From the NCBI RefSeq assembly GCF_900177385.1, contig NZ_FXBJ01000002.1:562001-626000 (forward strand): a DNA stretch of 64,000 nt, written 5' to 3'. The DNA is from Carnobacterium iners (GTDB lineage: Bacteria > Bacillota > Bacilli > Lactobacillales > Carnobacteriaceae). The notes under the pieces are model-generated. The model did no database searches. It was not told the origin of the DNA and saw only the letters and a program-made list of their open reading frames with translations. Both the position numbers and the translations under genes were made by a program. Shown in pieces: positions 33,459-44,327 of this stretch (positions are counted from its first letter, which is position 1; each line of letters opens with the position of its first letter).

Positions 33459-34271
33459 CTAAACAATAAATAATGAAGTTGGCTCACTAGGATCTGTATC
33501 ATACACGGAAAAAGCTCTGCCAACATCTAGTTCTTTTTCTTTTAAAATATTTTCTGCCGTCATGTGCGCTAATTCTTTCATATTGTTATCTTTACTTAAG
33601 TGTCCCAAGTAAATACGTTTTGTTTTATTCCCAATCATTTCAGCTAAAGCTAATGCTCCATCTTCGTTTGATAAATGACCCTTATCGCCTAGAATACGTT
33701 GTTTTAAATGCCAAGGATACGGTCCCATTCGCAACATTTGTAAATCATGGTTGCTTTCAAATAAATAGGCATTTGCATCAGATAAAACGCCTCGCATCCG
33801 ATCGCTAACATAACCTGTATCTGTTAACATAACAAATCGCTTATCATTTTTATGGAAACTATAGAATTGCGGTGCAATCGCATCATGAGAGACACCAAAA
33901 CTTTCGATATCAATATCCCCAATTGTTATCACTTTGCCCATTTCAAAAATAAATTTTTGCTCGTTTTTAATCTCGCCAATAATCGGTGACATAGCCTGCC
34001 ATGTTTTTTCATTTGCATAAACATCTAAATGATATTTTCGCGCAAGAACCCCAACTCCATGAATATGATCTCTGTGTTCATGAGTCACTAAGATAGCATC
34101 TAAATCTGCAGCATCTCGATCTATTTTTTTAAGCATTTCTATAATTTTTTTACCACTTAATCCACTATCTACTAATATTTTTTTTTTCTCAGATTCAATA
34201 TAAGTCACATTTCCAGAACTGCCACTAGCTAAAATACTAACTTTTAATCCTTGATTTTGATTGTACAACAT
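33459..34271 (-). CDS. walJ: MBL-fold exonuclease-like protein WalJ (YycJ)
   Basis: A 270-residue metallo-beta-lactamase fold protein with the metal motif THEHRDH (residues 63-69) and the SHD and YLGHLS later motifs. YycJ/WalJ is reported as a 5'-3' exonuclease in mismatch repair and is usually the last gene of the wal operon. Here a hairpin terminator lies between walI and walJ, so it may have its own promoter or receive readthrough. Confidence 0.93.
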   Translation of the reverse strand: MLYNQNQGLKVSILASGSSGNVTYIESEKKKILVDSGLSGKKIIEMLKKIDRDAADLDAILVTHEHRDHIHGVGVLARKYHLDVYANEKTWQAMSPIIGEIKNEQKFIFEMGKVITIGDIDIESFGVSHDAIAPQFYSFHKNDKRFVMLTDTGYVSDRMRGVLSDANAYLFESNHDLQMLRMGPYPWHLKQRILGDKGHLSNEDGALALAEMIGNKTKRIYLGHLSKDNNMKELAHMTAENILKEKELDVGRAFSVYDTDPSEPTSLFIV

Positions 34272-34362
34272 TTAACTAAATCCTCCTCGTTCCTCTCGTT
34301 TAGTTTATATCAAATTATCTAAAATATCCATAGAACTATTTTTTAAACTAATTTCAAAAAAT

Positions 34363-34411
34363 AAAAAAAGTCATACTATTAGGTCCTGAAATCCTAATGG
34401 TATGGCTTTTT
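34363..34411 (-). terminator. Terminator after walI
   Basis: A long stem AAGTCATACTATTAGG / CCTAATGGTATGGCTT with T-runs, directly after the walI stop codon. Confidence 0.85.
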
Positions 34412-35317
34412 TTATTCTTTTCGAGAAGAAGAGTCGTTCGTTGAACTTGGATTAGATGAATCTGATTCGTTAGAAGGTTTTAACCTATTCTTCGTAGTGG
34501 ACTGAGGTTGCTCCAGTGTTGGGACTTTCAACAGCGTCCCATTAATAGCATCTATACGTTTAACTTGTGTGTCTGTACTAGATTCTATTTCTATAAACCA
34601 AGCTGGAGCATACATACTCAGTTCTTCTAAATCTAGCGTCCTATAGTAACTTAATACTGGTTTCTTAACGATTGTATCTGCAGGTATTTCATTATTCTGG
34701 TATAAAATACCTACAGCACTCTTATCCGTTATTAATTCCCGACTTTCTCCTTGAACTGTTACTGGTCCAGCATAGCTTTGTTCATAGGAAATAACTCTTT
34801 TTGAATTATCTAAATGGAAAATCACTTCTGAGGTACCATCTGCGATAGGAATATTATTAGCGATTTGTGTGAATATGACTTGTTGACTATTCTTTATATA
34901 ACGAAAAAACTGATAATCTTTATCAAATAAAACTTGGTTATTTTTTACATAAGACGTTAATTTTTCAATATCTTTAGCATTGAATTCTTTTTCCTCTGTT
35001 AGTAAGATGGGAGAAGATAAGATACTACTAAAAATAGAGCCTTTTTCTTCGATAATATCTACTTGATTCGCTAGGCTATAACTTTCTGCTAACAAACGAT
35101 TCGCTTCAGATTGGACATAAGGAACCTTATTTTTTTCATCTTGAAAGGTAGGCAATTCAATATTTGATTTAGACATCTCTTCTATAAAATTCACTTCTGA
35201 ATTAGAAGAATTTGATGAGAAGTCATTGTAGTTTTTATCAAAGTAAGTGGATAAAAGAAAAGCATTGAGTGCTAGAAAGGTTAAGACAAAAATGATTTCA
35301 ATTCGTTTAAAGTCCAT
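34412..35317 (-). CDS. walI: WalK regulator WalI (YycI)
   Basis: A 301-residue bitopic membrane protein: short N-terminal tail, one membrane segment (residues about 8-25), then an extracytoplasmic YycI domain. The C-terminus beyond residue 275 is a Ser/Asn-rich tail. It works with WalH to adjust WalK kinase activity. The gene starts 3 bases after walH ends, within walRKHI. Confidence 0.93.
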   Translation of the reverse strand: MDFKRIEIIFVLTFLALNAFLLSTYFDKNYNDFSSNSSNSEVNFIEEMSKSNIELPTFQDEKNKVPYVQSEANRLLAESYSLANQVDIIEEKGSIFSSILSSPILLTEEKEFNAKDIEKLTSYVKNNQVLFDKDYQFFRYIKNSQQVIFTQIANNIPIADGTSEVIFHLDNSKRVISYEQSYAGPVTVQGESRELITDKSAVGILYQNNEIPADTIVKKPVLSYYRTLDLEELSMYAPAWFIEIESSTDTQVKRIDAINGTLLKVPTLEQPQSTTKNRLKPSNESDSSNPSSTNDSSSRKE

Positions 35318-35320
35318 TTT

Positions 35321-36619
35321 CTAATCTCCCCCGTTCTCATCAAGTTCTTGAACATTTATCCAACTTCCTTCGGTATAAATATACCAATTCGGATCTAGCG
35401 TAATTACGCGATCTGATTCTAGATTGTTCGTCCACGTATATCCTATCTTGATATCATCAATCGTTTCAAGTGTGTAATTTTTTTCAGCTAGTCCTTTTAA
35501 AAGATCAGAACCACTCTGCAACGTCTTTGGATTTTTTTCATCAGAAATAGGTGTTTGAGCTACAACCATTGGAACTTGTAACCTAGACATACCGTCTTCT
35601 ACTACAGTAAGATAAGTAGCACCATACCCTATCGGACTAAAGACAGGAAACCCATCAATGTAACGTCGGTAAGTTACTTCGTTTGTCTGCTTATTGTAAT
35701 CAAAAAAATGTATTTCATCTGACCAACTTTCATAAAGTGTTAGTTCTTTAAATGAAAGCATTAACGTTTTTGTTAGCGGCATTGCTTTTGAAGAAGAACG
35801 GTTACGGTAATAATTTAAAATATTTGTTTCTTCATTTATTCTTATTTCGCTAATGTAATCAAGATACTGAACAGATTGTTCGCTTCTTTTTTCGCGTACT
35901 TCTGAAGTATCATCAAACAAACGTCCAATAAATAGGCTGTTGGGTTGTTTTTCTACCATATACGTCAAACAAGGCAATTTTATCTCGTTAATTGGAAGAT
36001 AAATATACTTTTCACCGATTTCTCTTATTTCTACAAACCGATAAGGAACTCCCTGTCTATGAATAGCTGCCAGTAGTTGTTCTTGGTCAATCTCTTCTAT
36101 TTCGCTCGTGTAAAGTAACTTATCAGCAGTATTATAAAAGTTGATTTCACTCGGATTTGTCTCAGTTAAATAGATACGGTCAAATGTTTTCTCTAAATAT
36201 TCTTCTTGTAGATTAGAGAATAAATTACTCATTATACCAAAAGGAATGCTTTTGAAATAAAGCCACTCAATTTTATCATCTTGTTGACTTAATTCTGTTT
36301 GGTAATCTCCACTAGAAAAATTAATCGGTTCTTCTAACTTATCTAATTTAATTTCATTAAATACTTTATTTGAAGAGGTTAAAACTTCTTTTTTCATTGT
36401 CATTCTCGCTTGCCCTGCATGATGCAAAACAATTTGAGAGGGGCCAAATACACGAGAAAGTTGTCGTTTTATTACTACGGATGAAGACTTTTTCTGTTCA
36501 TTCCCAGTCTGATTATCATACTGACTTGGCCCCGTCCAGATGCCCCACATCAAAACAAGACTAAGAAGAATTAGAATGATTAATAATGGTCGAATTAACT
36601 TGCTCCATTTCACTCCCAA
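35321..36619 (-). CDS. walH: WalK regulator WalH (YycH)
   Basis: A 432-residue protein with one N-terminal membrane segment (residues about 8-28) and a large extracytoplasmic YycH domain. It interacts with WalK and WalI at the membrane. Its start overlaps the end of walK by 10 bases, so translation is probably coupled. Length is normal. Confidence 0.94.
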   Translation of the reverse strand: MGVKWSKLIRPLLIILILLSLVLMWGIWTGPSQYDNQTGNEQKKSSSVVIKRQLSRVFGPSQIVLHHAGQARMTMKKEVLTSSNKVFNEIKLDKLEEPINFSSGDYQTELSQQDDKIEWLYFKSIPFGIMSNLFSNLQEEYLEKTFDRIYLTETNPSEINFYNTADKLLYTSEIEEIDQEQLLAAIHRQGVPYRFVEIREIGEKYIYLPINEIKLPCLTYMVEKQPNSLFIGRLFDDTSEVREKRSEQSVQYLDYISEIRINEETNILNYYRNRSSSKAMPLTKTLMLSFKELTLYESWSDEIHFFDYNKQTNEVTYRRYIDGFPVFSPIGYGATYLTVVEDGMSRLQVPMVVAQTPISDEKNPKTLQSGSDLLKGLAEKNYTLETIDDIKIGYTWTNNLESDRVITLDPNWYIYTEGSWINVQELDENGGD

Positions 36620-38454
36620 TCATCCTCCTCATAAGGAACATAAGGCAACAAGATGTAAAATGTTGTTCCCTCGCCCTCAATACTATTAGCCCAGATTTTA
36701 CCGTTGTGTTTCTCGATTGCTTCTTTTGAAATAGCAAGTCCTAGACCTGTTCCACCCATTGAGCGTGCACGGGCTTTATCCACACGATAAAAGCGATCAA
36801 AAATATGTGGCAAATCTTTTTTAGGAATTCCCATTCCTTCGTCAGTAATACTGATGATGACGTTATCGTGCGTTTCTTTTAAGCTACAATTGATAACGCC
36901 GCCCTCAGGTGAATATTTAAGCGCATTATTCATAATATTATCAAATACTTGTATCATTTTATCTGTATCTATCTCCATCCAAATTTGACGATTGGTTATT
37001 TCCCGTTTAATTGTATACTTTTTTTCAAACTGATCAGCGGATTGAATCATCATATCAAATCGATCTAGCACATGATTAAATAATCGATTGATATTAACGT
37101 ATTCTAGAGCTAATGTACTTTCACTAGCATCCATTCTAGATAAGTTAAGTAGATCGGAAATCATTCGAATCATGCGATCTGTTTCTTCTTGTGTAACTTG
37201 TAAAAATTTTGGAGCAATAGCTGGATCTTGCCAAGCACCATCAATTAACGCTTCTAAATAACTTTTCATACTAGTCAAAGGCGTGCGGAGTTCGTGTGAA
37301 ACATTCGAAACAAAATCTCTGCGTTCACGTTCGATTTTTTCTTGTTCAGTAATATCATGTAACACACAAACTATTCCGCTAATAAAACCTGTTTCTCTTT
37401 GGATTAAAGAGAAGCCACCTTGTAAAATTAATGGCGTTTCAGGAGTTGAAAAGTCAAAAGTTAATTCTTGATCGTTTTTTAATAAATTACGTAAAGTAAA
37501 CTCATTTTCTTTTTTTAGTATTTTCAAAATAGATTGACCTACAGCATCTTCTTGCGATGTATTTAACATCTCAAGTGCCATCTCGTTGATAATAATAATT
37601 TTCCCTCTACGATCTGTAGCAATTACACCATCTGTCATATGTGTAAGAACACTATTTAACCTTCGCCGTTCAGCTTCTGTGGATTCTTGAGCATCTTCTA
37701 CTTTAATAGAAAGTTCATTGATTGCTAATGAAAGCTGACCTAATTCATCTTCACTGTATATTTTTACTTGTCCTGAATAGTTTCCACCTGACATTTGGAC
37801 AGTTTGATTCGTCATTTCAGCAATAGGTTTAGTAATCGCTCTAGAGATAAATAAAGCTAATAAAATAGTTAGCCCCATCGAAATTAAGGATGCATTTAAA
37901 AAAATAAAAGTAATTTCTTCAATTTGTTCGTAAACCGTTTCGATATTAGTTTTCAAAGAAATAGCGCCCAATACTTTATTTGAGCCATCACTAGCAATAA
38001 TAGGAGAAACCAACTTCCAGATTCGGTCGTTGGTTGTTTGGTCTCTATATTGGCTTGTTATTTTACTGTTCAATAATAGCGCTTGATGAACATCACGATC
38101 GTTAGAATTTTCACCAACAATCGATTGGTTTGTGCTATCACTCGTTCCTATAATACGATGTTTGGGATTAATAACTTGAGCTTCGATTACACCATTTCCG
38201 GAAAAATCCGTTAAAAGTCTAGTGATTTCCTCATTCAAGCTAAGATTTTTATCATCTTTTAATAAAGGTTGAAGAGTATTATCTAAAAATCCTACTTGAA
38301 GACGTCTTTCCTCTTGAAAATTATCAATTAACTTTGTTTCTAATTGTCTAACAAAATAAGCACCAATTAATTCTAATGCAACCAATAATAAAATAATGAA
38401 AACAAACACAATTTTAAAATCGATTGATTGAAAAAATCCAATTTTCTTTTTCAT
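36610..38454 (-). CDS. walK: Cell-wall sensor histidine kinase WalK (YycG)
   Basis: A 614-residue kinase of the essential WalRK system controlling cell-wall hydrolase genes. Order: membrane segment 1 (about 12-33), extracellular sensor domain, membrane segment 2 (about 181-204), HAMP, PAS (about 265-370), HisKA with the phosphoacceptor in VSHELRTPLTS (His387), and HATPase (NNALKYSPEGG, GTGLGLAIS). All motifs are intact. Starts 6 bases after walR. Confidence 0.97.
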   Translation of the reverse strand: MKKKIGFFQSIDFKIVFVFIILLLVALELIGAYFVRQLETKLIDNFQEERRLQVGFLDNTLQPLLKDDKNLSLNEEITRLLTDFSGNGVIEAQVINPKHRIIGTSDSTNQSIVGENSNDRDVHQALLLNSKITSQYRDQTTNDRIWKLVSPIIASDGSNKVLGAISLKTNIETVYEQIEEITFIFLNASLISMGLTILLALFISRAITKPIAEMTNQTVQMSGGNYSGQVKIYSEDELGQLSLAINELSIKVEDAQESTEAERRRLNSVLTHMTDGVIATDRRGKIIIINEMALEMLNTSQEDAVGQSILKILKKENEFTLRNLLKNDQELTFDFSTPETPLILQGGFSLIQRETGFISGIVCVLHDITEQEKIERERRDFVSNVSHELRTPLTSMKSYLEALIDGAWQDPAIAPKFLQVTQEETDRMIRMISDLLNLSRMDASESTLALEYVNINRLFNHVLDRFDMMIQSADQFEKKYTIKREITNRQIWMEIDTDKMIQVFDNIMNNALKYSPEGGVINCSLKETHDNVIISITDEGMGIPKKDLPHIFDRFYRVDKARARSMGGTGLGLAISKEAIEKHNGKIWANSIEGEGTTFYILLPYVPYEEDDWE

Positions 38455-38460
38455 GAAATT

Positions 38461-39168
38461 CTACTCCTGTTCGGGGTTTCTTAAATAGTACCCAACCCCG
38501 CGCCTAGTAACCAACCAAGTTGGATGACTCGGGCTGTCTTCAATTTTTTCTCTCAATCTTCTTACCGTTACATCTACTGTTCGAACATCACCAAAATAAT
38601 CGTATCCCCAAACGGTTTGCAATAAATGTTCTCTCGTCATCACTTGACCAAGATGTTTAGCTAGATAATGTAACAATTCAAATTCTCGATGAGTCAGTTC
38701 AATTGTTTCTCCTCTTTTTGAAACAATATAAGCATCTGGATGTACCGTTAGTGCCCCAACTTCAATATCATTAGTTTCTTCTTCTTCAACAACAACAGAT
38801 TTTGCATTGCTGTGTCGTCTTAAGTTTGCTTTCACGCGTGCAACCAATTCACGATTTGAGAACGGTTTGGTTACGTAATCGTCTGCACCTAGTTCTAAGC
38901 CAAGAACTTTATCTATTTCCGAGTCTTTTGCTGTTACCATGATGATTGGCATATCGTGCGTTTTTCTTATTTCACGACAAACTTCTAATCCATCAATTTT
39001 AGGTAACATCAAATCTAAGATAATCAAGTCTGGCTCAACTTCTTTCACTTGTTCTAGTGCTTCTTCACCATCGTAAGCTATAAATACTTCATAGCCTTCT
39101 TTTATTAAATTGAATTTTACAATATCTGAGATTGGCTTTTCGTCATCAACTACTAAAATTTTCTTCAT
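38461..39168 (-). CDS. walR: Response regulator WalR (YycF)
   Basis: A 235-residue OmpR-type regulator. The receiver domain has acidic pair DDE (residues 8-10), phosphoacceptor Asp52 in ILDLMLP and Lys in TKPF. The winged-helix DNA-binding domain ends with [17 protein letters not shown]. First gene of walR-walK-walH-walI. The ATG at 39168 follows AAGGAGG; the 39169-39330 region upstream presumably holds the promoter but no clear consensus was seen. Confidence 0.97.
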   Translation of the reverse strand: MKKILVVDDEKPISDIVKFNLIKEGYEVFIAYDGEEALEQVKEVEPDLIILDLMLPKIDGLEVCREIRKTHDMPIIMVTAKDSEIDKVLGLELGADDYVTKPFSNRELVARVKANLRRHSNAKSVVVEEEETNDIEVGALTVHPDAYIVSKRGETIELTHREFELLHYLAKHLGQVMTREHLLQTVWGYDYFGDVRTVDVTVRRLREKIEDSPSHPTWLVTRRGVGYYLRNPEQE

Positions 39169-39330
39169 TATAATAAATCCTCCTTGGAGTTTTAATCTTT
39201 CAGATAAGGGAATAAAATAAATCTACTCTGCCCTCTATTATACCCAACACGTCGAGGAAGTGCAAAAAAGTAGTATCCGCTTTCTTTCATGAATTTAGCT
39301 AAGAACAGATTCTAAAATAGTTTTCTAACA

Positions 39331-39864
39331 TTATTTCCCCGTCTTTTTAAAAACTGTTAACACAATAGTTTCACCAGCCAGTGCTTTTGCTTCTGGATTT
39401 AATTCATAGCGATACAAATCACTGCAACCATTGATAATTACTACCGATATCGTTAACTCTTTTTCTTGTTCGATTAAATAATCAAAATCTACCGTGGCTA
39501 AGAGCTCTCCACGCTTAACCAACATCCCTATTTTCAAAGAGCTTTTAAACCCTTGACCTCTTAAGGTTACCGTATCTAAACCAATATGAACCAGTACTTC
39601 AATGCCTTTATCTGTAACGATACCATATGCATGCAACGCATCTGCAACTTGAAATAACCTTCCGCTGACGGGCGAAAGTACACTCTCTGATGTAGGTTCT
39701 ATTGCAAAACCATCACCCATCATTTTTTCTGAGAATACAGGATCTTTTACATCTTCAATTGAAATAATTTTACCATCCGTTACAGCATATAATTCTGTTT
39801 TTATCGTCTCTTCTACATTCGTTTCTTGTGCTGAATTTTTTGATAACATAATCACTTTAATCAT
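39331..39864 (-). CDS. Stand-alone PTS glucose-family EIIA component
   Basis: A 177-residue EIIA-Glc domain that carries phosphate from HPr to a sugar permease. The active site VLVHIGLDTV holds His93, with His78 (ADALHAYG) as the partner. An N-terminal extension of about 25 residues precedes the domain. No EIIBC gene is adjacent, so it may serve several permeases lacking EIIA. The start is unclear: GGGGG abuts the ATG at 39864. An in-frame GTG at 39855 has better spacing and ATG at 39849 is also possible. Confidence 0.88.
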   Translation of the reverse strand: MIKVIMLSKNSAQETNVEETIKTELYAVTDGKIISIEDVKDPVFSEKMMGDGFAIEPTSESVLSPVSGRLFQVADALHAYGIVTDKGIEVLVHIGLDTVTLRGQGFKSSLKIGMLVKRGELLATVDFDYLIEQEKELTISVVIINGCSDLYRYELNPEAKALAGETIVLTVFKKTGK

Positions 39865-40117
39865 CCCCCAATGACATAGTATCTGCTTATTTCAATAAAT
39901 TTTTTTATTTGCTGTTCATATAACCTTTATTGTAACGGATAAAAGCTCATTTGACTATATGTTCAAATAAATATGCAGCTTTTATTCCTTAACTTCCTTG
40001 AGAAAAAAATGAATTAGACTAGCAGATATGATTACATATTATTTGGATATTCACTCATTTAATGGTAATCTTAAGACGTAAATTATCTTCAAGAATAGAA
40101 AGGAGCTCGAAAAATAG

Positions 40118-40501
40118 ATGACTGGTGGAATTATTGCCTTAATCATTGCTGTTTTAGCTTTAATCGTGTTAACCGTATTCGGCTTGAATGTTTTGAAAAA
40201 AGTTTCTCATTTAATGAAAGAAATTGATAAAACAACTGTTACTGCCCAAGATAAAATAGATTTTTTTACTAAGGACACAGATGCCATTAAAACTAAACTA
40301 GATCAGATAACACAAAGAGTAAATGGATTGTCTATAGAATTAAATATAAAAATGGAAAAAATTGATTATTTTTCTAAGACGACAGCTGATTTTCAAGACG
40401 CTTTAGATGAACTAAAAAACTCAATCGAAAGTTTATTTTCAGGATTTTTTAATTTTTCGAACAAAAAATCACCTCAACATACATCTTCTGTTTCTATTTA
40501 A
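40118..40501 (+). CDS. DUF948 family membrane protein (YtxG-like)
   Basis: A 127-residue protein with an N-terminal membrane segment (IIALIIAVLALIVLTVFGLNV, residues 4-24) followed by a coiled-coil region that fits DUF948. It probably acts at the membrane as a general-stress protein, by analogy with B. subtilis ytxG, which is next to ytxH. AAAGGAG lies 12 bases before the ATG, a long spacing. The next gene, about 95 bases on, is YtxH-like. Confidence 0.8.
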   Translation: MTGGIIALIIAVLALIVLTVFGLNVLKKVSHLMKEIDKTTVTAQDKIDFFTKDTDAIKTKLDQITQRVNGLSIELNIKMEKIDYFSKTTADFQDALDELKNSIESLFSGFFNFSNKKSPQHTSSVSI

Positions 40502-40596
40502 AAAAAAACAGCTAAAAAACTCGTTGAAAAAAGAAAAACAGTCTAAATTTATTTTTAGATTTATATAAATTAACTCAACTAAAGGAGAATGTCATC

Positions 40597-41001
40597 ATGT
40601 CAAAAAATAATTTTATGGGTACTTTGTTTTTCGGAGCAGCAGCAGCTGTAACAGCTTTATTATTCGCTCCAAAATCTGGTAAAGAATTACGTAATGATAT
40701 AAAAGAAGAATCACTGTCTATGAAGAGTCAGATAATGGACAAAGTAAATGAATTAGTAGATGAAGTAAAGGTAGCTTATAAAGAAGTTGAAGAAGAAATA
40801 TACGATGATAACCAAGATTTAGCTGATACTATCGAAAGTATTGAAAATGATTTAGATATAACCGCAAATTTTTCAAATGAATCGGCTATCGAACTAGATC
40901 CAATGGCTATTCAAGATGAAGCTCCTCTTGATGAGTCAACAGTAGAAGAATTAACTGCTCATAATGATTTAAAAATAAATGATCACCGTGGACAATTTTA
41001 A
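40597..41001 (+). CDS. YtxH domain protein
   Basis: A 134-residue protein with the YtxH signature: an N-terminal hydrophobic segment (FMGTLFFGAAAAVTALLFAP) immediately followed by KSGKELRND, then a helical acidic tail. Associated with general stress in Bacillus. AAGGAG precedes the ATG. It pairs with the DUF948 gene upstream and ends at a bidirectional terminator. Confidence 0.85.
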   Translation: MSKNNFMGTLFFGAAAAVTALLFAPKSGKELRNDIKEESLSMKSQIMDKVNELVDEVKVAYKEVEEEIYDDNQDLADTIESIENDLDITANFSNESAIELDPMAIQDEAPLDESTVEELTAHNDLKINDHRGQF

Positions 41002-41011
41002 TTTATTTGAA

Positions 41012-41056
41012 TAAAAAAGTTTCTCTGCTTAAAAATGCAGAGAAACTTTTTTTATT
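41012..41056. terminator. Bidirectional terminator between ytxH-like gene and alpha-amylase
   Basis: A perfect stem AAAAAAGTTTCTCTGC / GCAGAGAAACTTTTTT between convergent genes. Confidence 0.9.
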
Positions 41057-42512
41057 CAGTATTTTTTTTCACCCAGACAGACAATGAACCAGCCTCAACA
41101 ATAAACTGGCCCCATCCATTCTCGTCAATCGTTACAAAATCTTGACTATTTTTTAAATAGTCTACGAATATCTCTCCAGATTGTTCTTCACCAACGTACA
41201 TATTTTTGTATCCTTTTTCTGAATTAGAAAGAATTACCGCACAACCATGTGGGTTATCTTCATTGCCAAATCGAGTCCAACCAATACAATTAGCATGATC
41301 TAAATAATCAACTTGCTCTCCATACGCATAGTTAGCTCGGATATAAAGGAGTTGGTCAATTGTTTCTCTTTGAGGTTCAATTGGGTTATCTCCTTGAATA
41401 CCATAATAATCACCATAAAAAATACAAGGATAGCCTTTTTCTCGTAATAAAATTGAACCATAGGCCATCGGTTTAAACCATGGCTCAACAAATGATTCCA
41501 GTGATTGACCTGGTTGAGAGTCGTGATTGTCAACAAACGTAACTGAATGAGGATCGTTTTTTTGCATCAGCGTTTCATCAAATAGCTTACGCAAGTCGTA
41601 ATCATTTCCAGATTTTGATGCTTGTTCAAAATTTGTATGCAAACTTACATCAACTAAATCTAGATTAAAGTCTCCTGCTTCTAAATAATTTTCCATTTCG
41701 TCATAATCATTTCCCCAATACTCTCCAACTATATAAAATTGTTCGCCAAATTTGTTGCGTATTGTTTTAACTAAGTCAAAAATAAAGTCCTCATTAATAT
41801 GTTTAATAGCGTCTAATCTGAAGCCGTCTACCCCTGTCTCTTCTACAAACCATTTAGCCCAATTCTTTGTTTCTTCAATTACATCTGGATGGCTATAGTC
41901 AATATCAGCGTACATTAAATAATCATAATTTCCATGTTCATCATTTACTTTGCTATCATCTGCCCAACTCTTGTTCTCTCCTTGGATAAGGTAAATAGCT
42001 TCCTTACCGTTAGCTTGATTGTAATCAATTCCTGTAAAATGTTCCCATGACCATTTAAATTTTGAGTAAGTATTTTTTCTGCCAGGATAAGTGAATTTAG
42101 TCCACCCCGTAATTTCGTAAGCATCACTAACTATTTTATTGCGATCATCAGGATCTACTTCAATAGCTAAAAATTTTTCTGTTTCATCTGCTCCAGCTTT
42201 ATGATTTAACACAATATCTGCATAAACTTGAATGTCGTATTTGTGCAACTCATCTATTGCTGCTTTTAATTCTTGTTTTACTCCATACTTCGTTCGAATA
42301 ACCTCTTTTTGTTTAAACTCTCCAAGATCATATAAATCATAAATACCATAACCAACATCATTCGTACCTGTTGCTTTAAAACAAGGTGGAATCCAGACGC
42401 TGGTTACTCCTATTTCACTCAAATGTTTTGCATCATCTTTTAATCGTTGCCAATGTTTGCCATCGTCTGCTACAAACCATTCAAAATATTGCATCATAAC
42501 ACCATTTTCCAT
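41052..42512 (-). CDS. Cytoplasmic alpha-amylase (GH13)
   Basis: A 486-residue glycoside hydrolase that cleaves alpha-1,4-glucans. The four GH13 regions are seen in order: YADIVLNHKAGAD, GFRLDAIKHI (nucleophile Asp), IVGEYWG (acid/base Glu) and VTFVDNHDSQP (third carboxylate). There is no signal peptide (starts MENGVMMQYFEWF), so it acts inside the cell on imported maltodextrins or storage glucan, like AmyA-type enzymes. Ribosome site GGGAGATG. A cre-like site lies about 100 bases upstream. Confidence 0.95.
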   Translation of the reverse strand: MENGVMMQYFEWFVADDGKHWQRLKDDAKHLSEIGVTSVWIPPCFKATGTNDVGYGIYDLYDLGEFKQKEVIRTKYGVKQELKAAIDELHKYDIQVYADIVLNHKAGADETEKFLAIEVDPDDRNKIVSDAYEITGWTKFTYPGRKNTYSKFKWSWEHFTGIDYNQANGKEAIYLIQGENKSWADDSKVNDEHGNYDYLMYADIDYSHPDVIEETKNWAKWFVEETGVDGFRLDAIKHINEDFIFDLVKTIRNKFGEQFYIVGEYWGNDYDEMENYLEAGDFNLDLVDVSLHTNFEQASKSGNDYDLRKLFDETLMQKNDPHSVTFVDNHDSQPGQSLESFVEPWFKPMAYGSILLREKGYPCIFYGDYYGIQGDNPIEPQRETIDQLLYIRANYAYGEQVDYLDHANCIGWTRFGNEDNPHGCAVILSNSEKGYKNMYVGEEQSGEIFVDYLKNSQDFVTIDENGWGQFIVEAGSLSVWVKKNTE

Positions 42513-42609
42513 CGTTTCATCTCCCTTGAGGTTATTTTTCCTTAGACTAAATAATAAGGCTTAAAAGAAATTTTGGCAATTTTAACTTAAGTACATAAAA
42601 TAAAAAATG

Positions 42610-42624
42610 TTGAAATCGATTCTT
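42610..42624 (+). promoter_or_regulatory. cre-like site upstream of alpha-amylase
   Basis: TTGAAATCGATTCTT differs at one position from WTGNAANCGNWNNCW. Its location upstream of a starch-degrading gene fits catabolite repression; motif evidence only. The remainder of 42513-42779 shows nothing else. Confidence 0.35.
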
Positions 42625-42779
42625 AGTTTATTCGAATTCACTCTTTTTATACTATTATTTAATGATACATTCTACACTAGTCCATATTATTAATAGACTT
42701 TATATTTTTTATTCTCTAGTGTTTTTCTTATCTATTTCAAAACGTAAATTTTAAAAGTAAATCTTCAAGAAAAATAAAA

Positions 42780-42823
42780 TAAGAAAACCTATTAGCCATG
42801 AAAAAGCTAATAAGTTTTCTTGT
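42780..42823 (-). terminator. Terminator after purA
   Basis: The stem AAGAAAACCTATTAGC / GCTAATAAGTTTTCTT with flanking A/T runs. Confidence 0.8.
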
Positions 42824-42842
42824 TTTGATGACTTGATAATGA

Positions 42843-44159
<1,317 letters not shown>

Positions 44160-44208
44160 TTATAAAACACTCGATTAGTTTATCAGTATTCTTAAAAAAA
44201 TTCAATCA

Positions 44209-44221
44209 AAATCCGAATATT
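44209..44221. promoter_or_regulatory. Possible PurR box upstream of purA
   Basis: AAATCCGAATATT matches the PurBox consensus AWWWCCGAACWWT at 12 of 13 positions, 75-90 bases before the purA start. It is on the strand opposite the gene and no clear partner box was found, so this is tentative. Confidence 0.35.
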
Positions 44222-44276
44222 CCTTATTAAAAAAACGGATTATCATCATATAAGCGAATGATTAGTATTTTATCTA

Positions 44277-44327
44277 TAAAAAATAAAGTTAAAAACGAAC
44301 GATATCGTCTTTAACCTTATTTTTTAT
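44277..44327 (-). terminator. Terminator at the end of dnaB
   Basis: The stem AAAAAATAAAGTTAAA / TTTAACCTTATTTTTT. It overlaps the dnaB stop codon. Confidence 0.75.
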
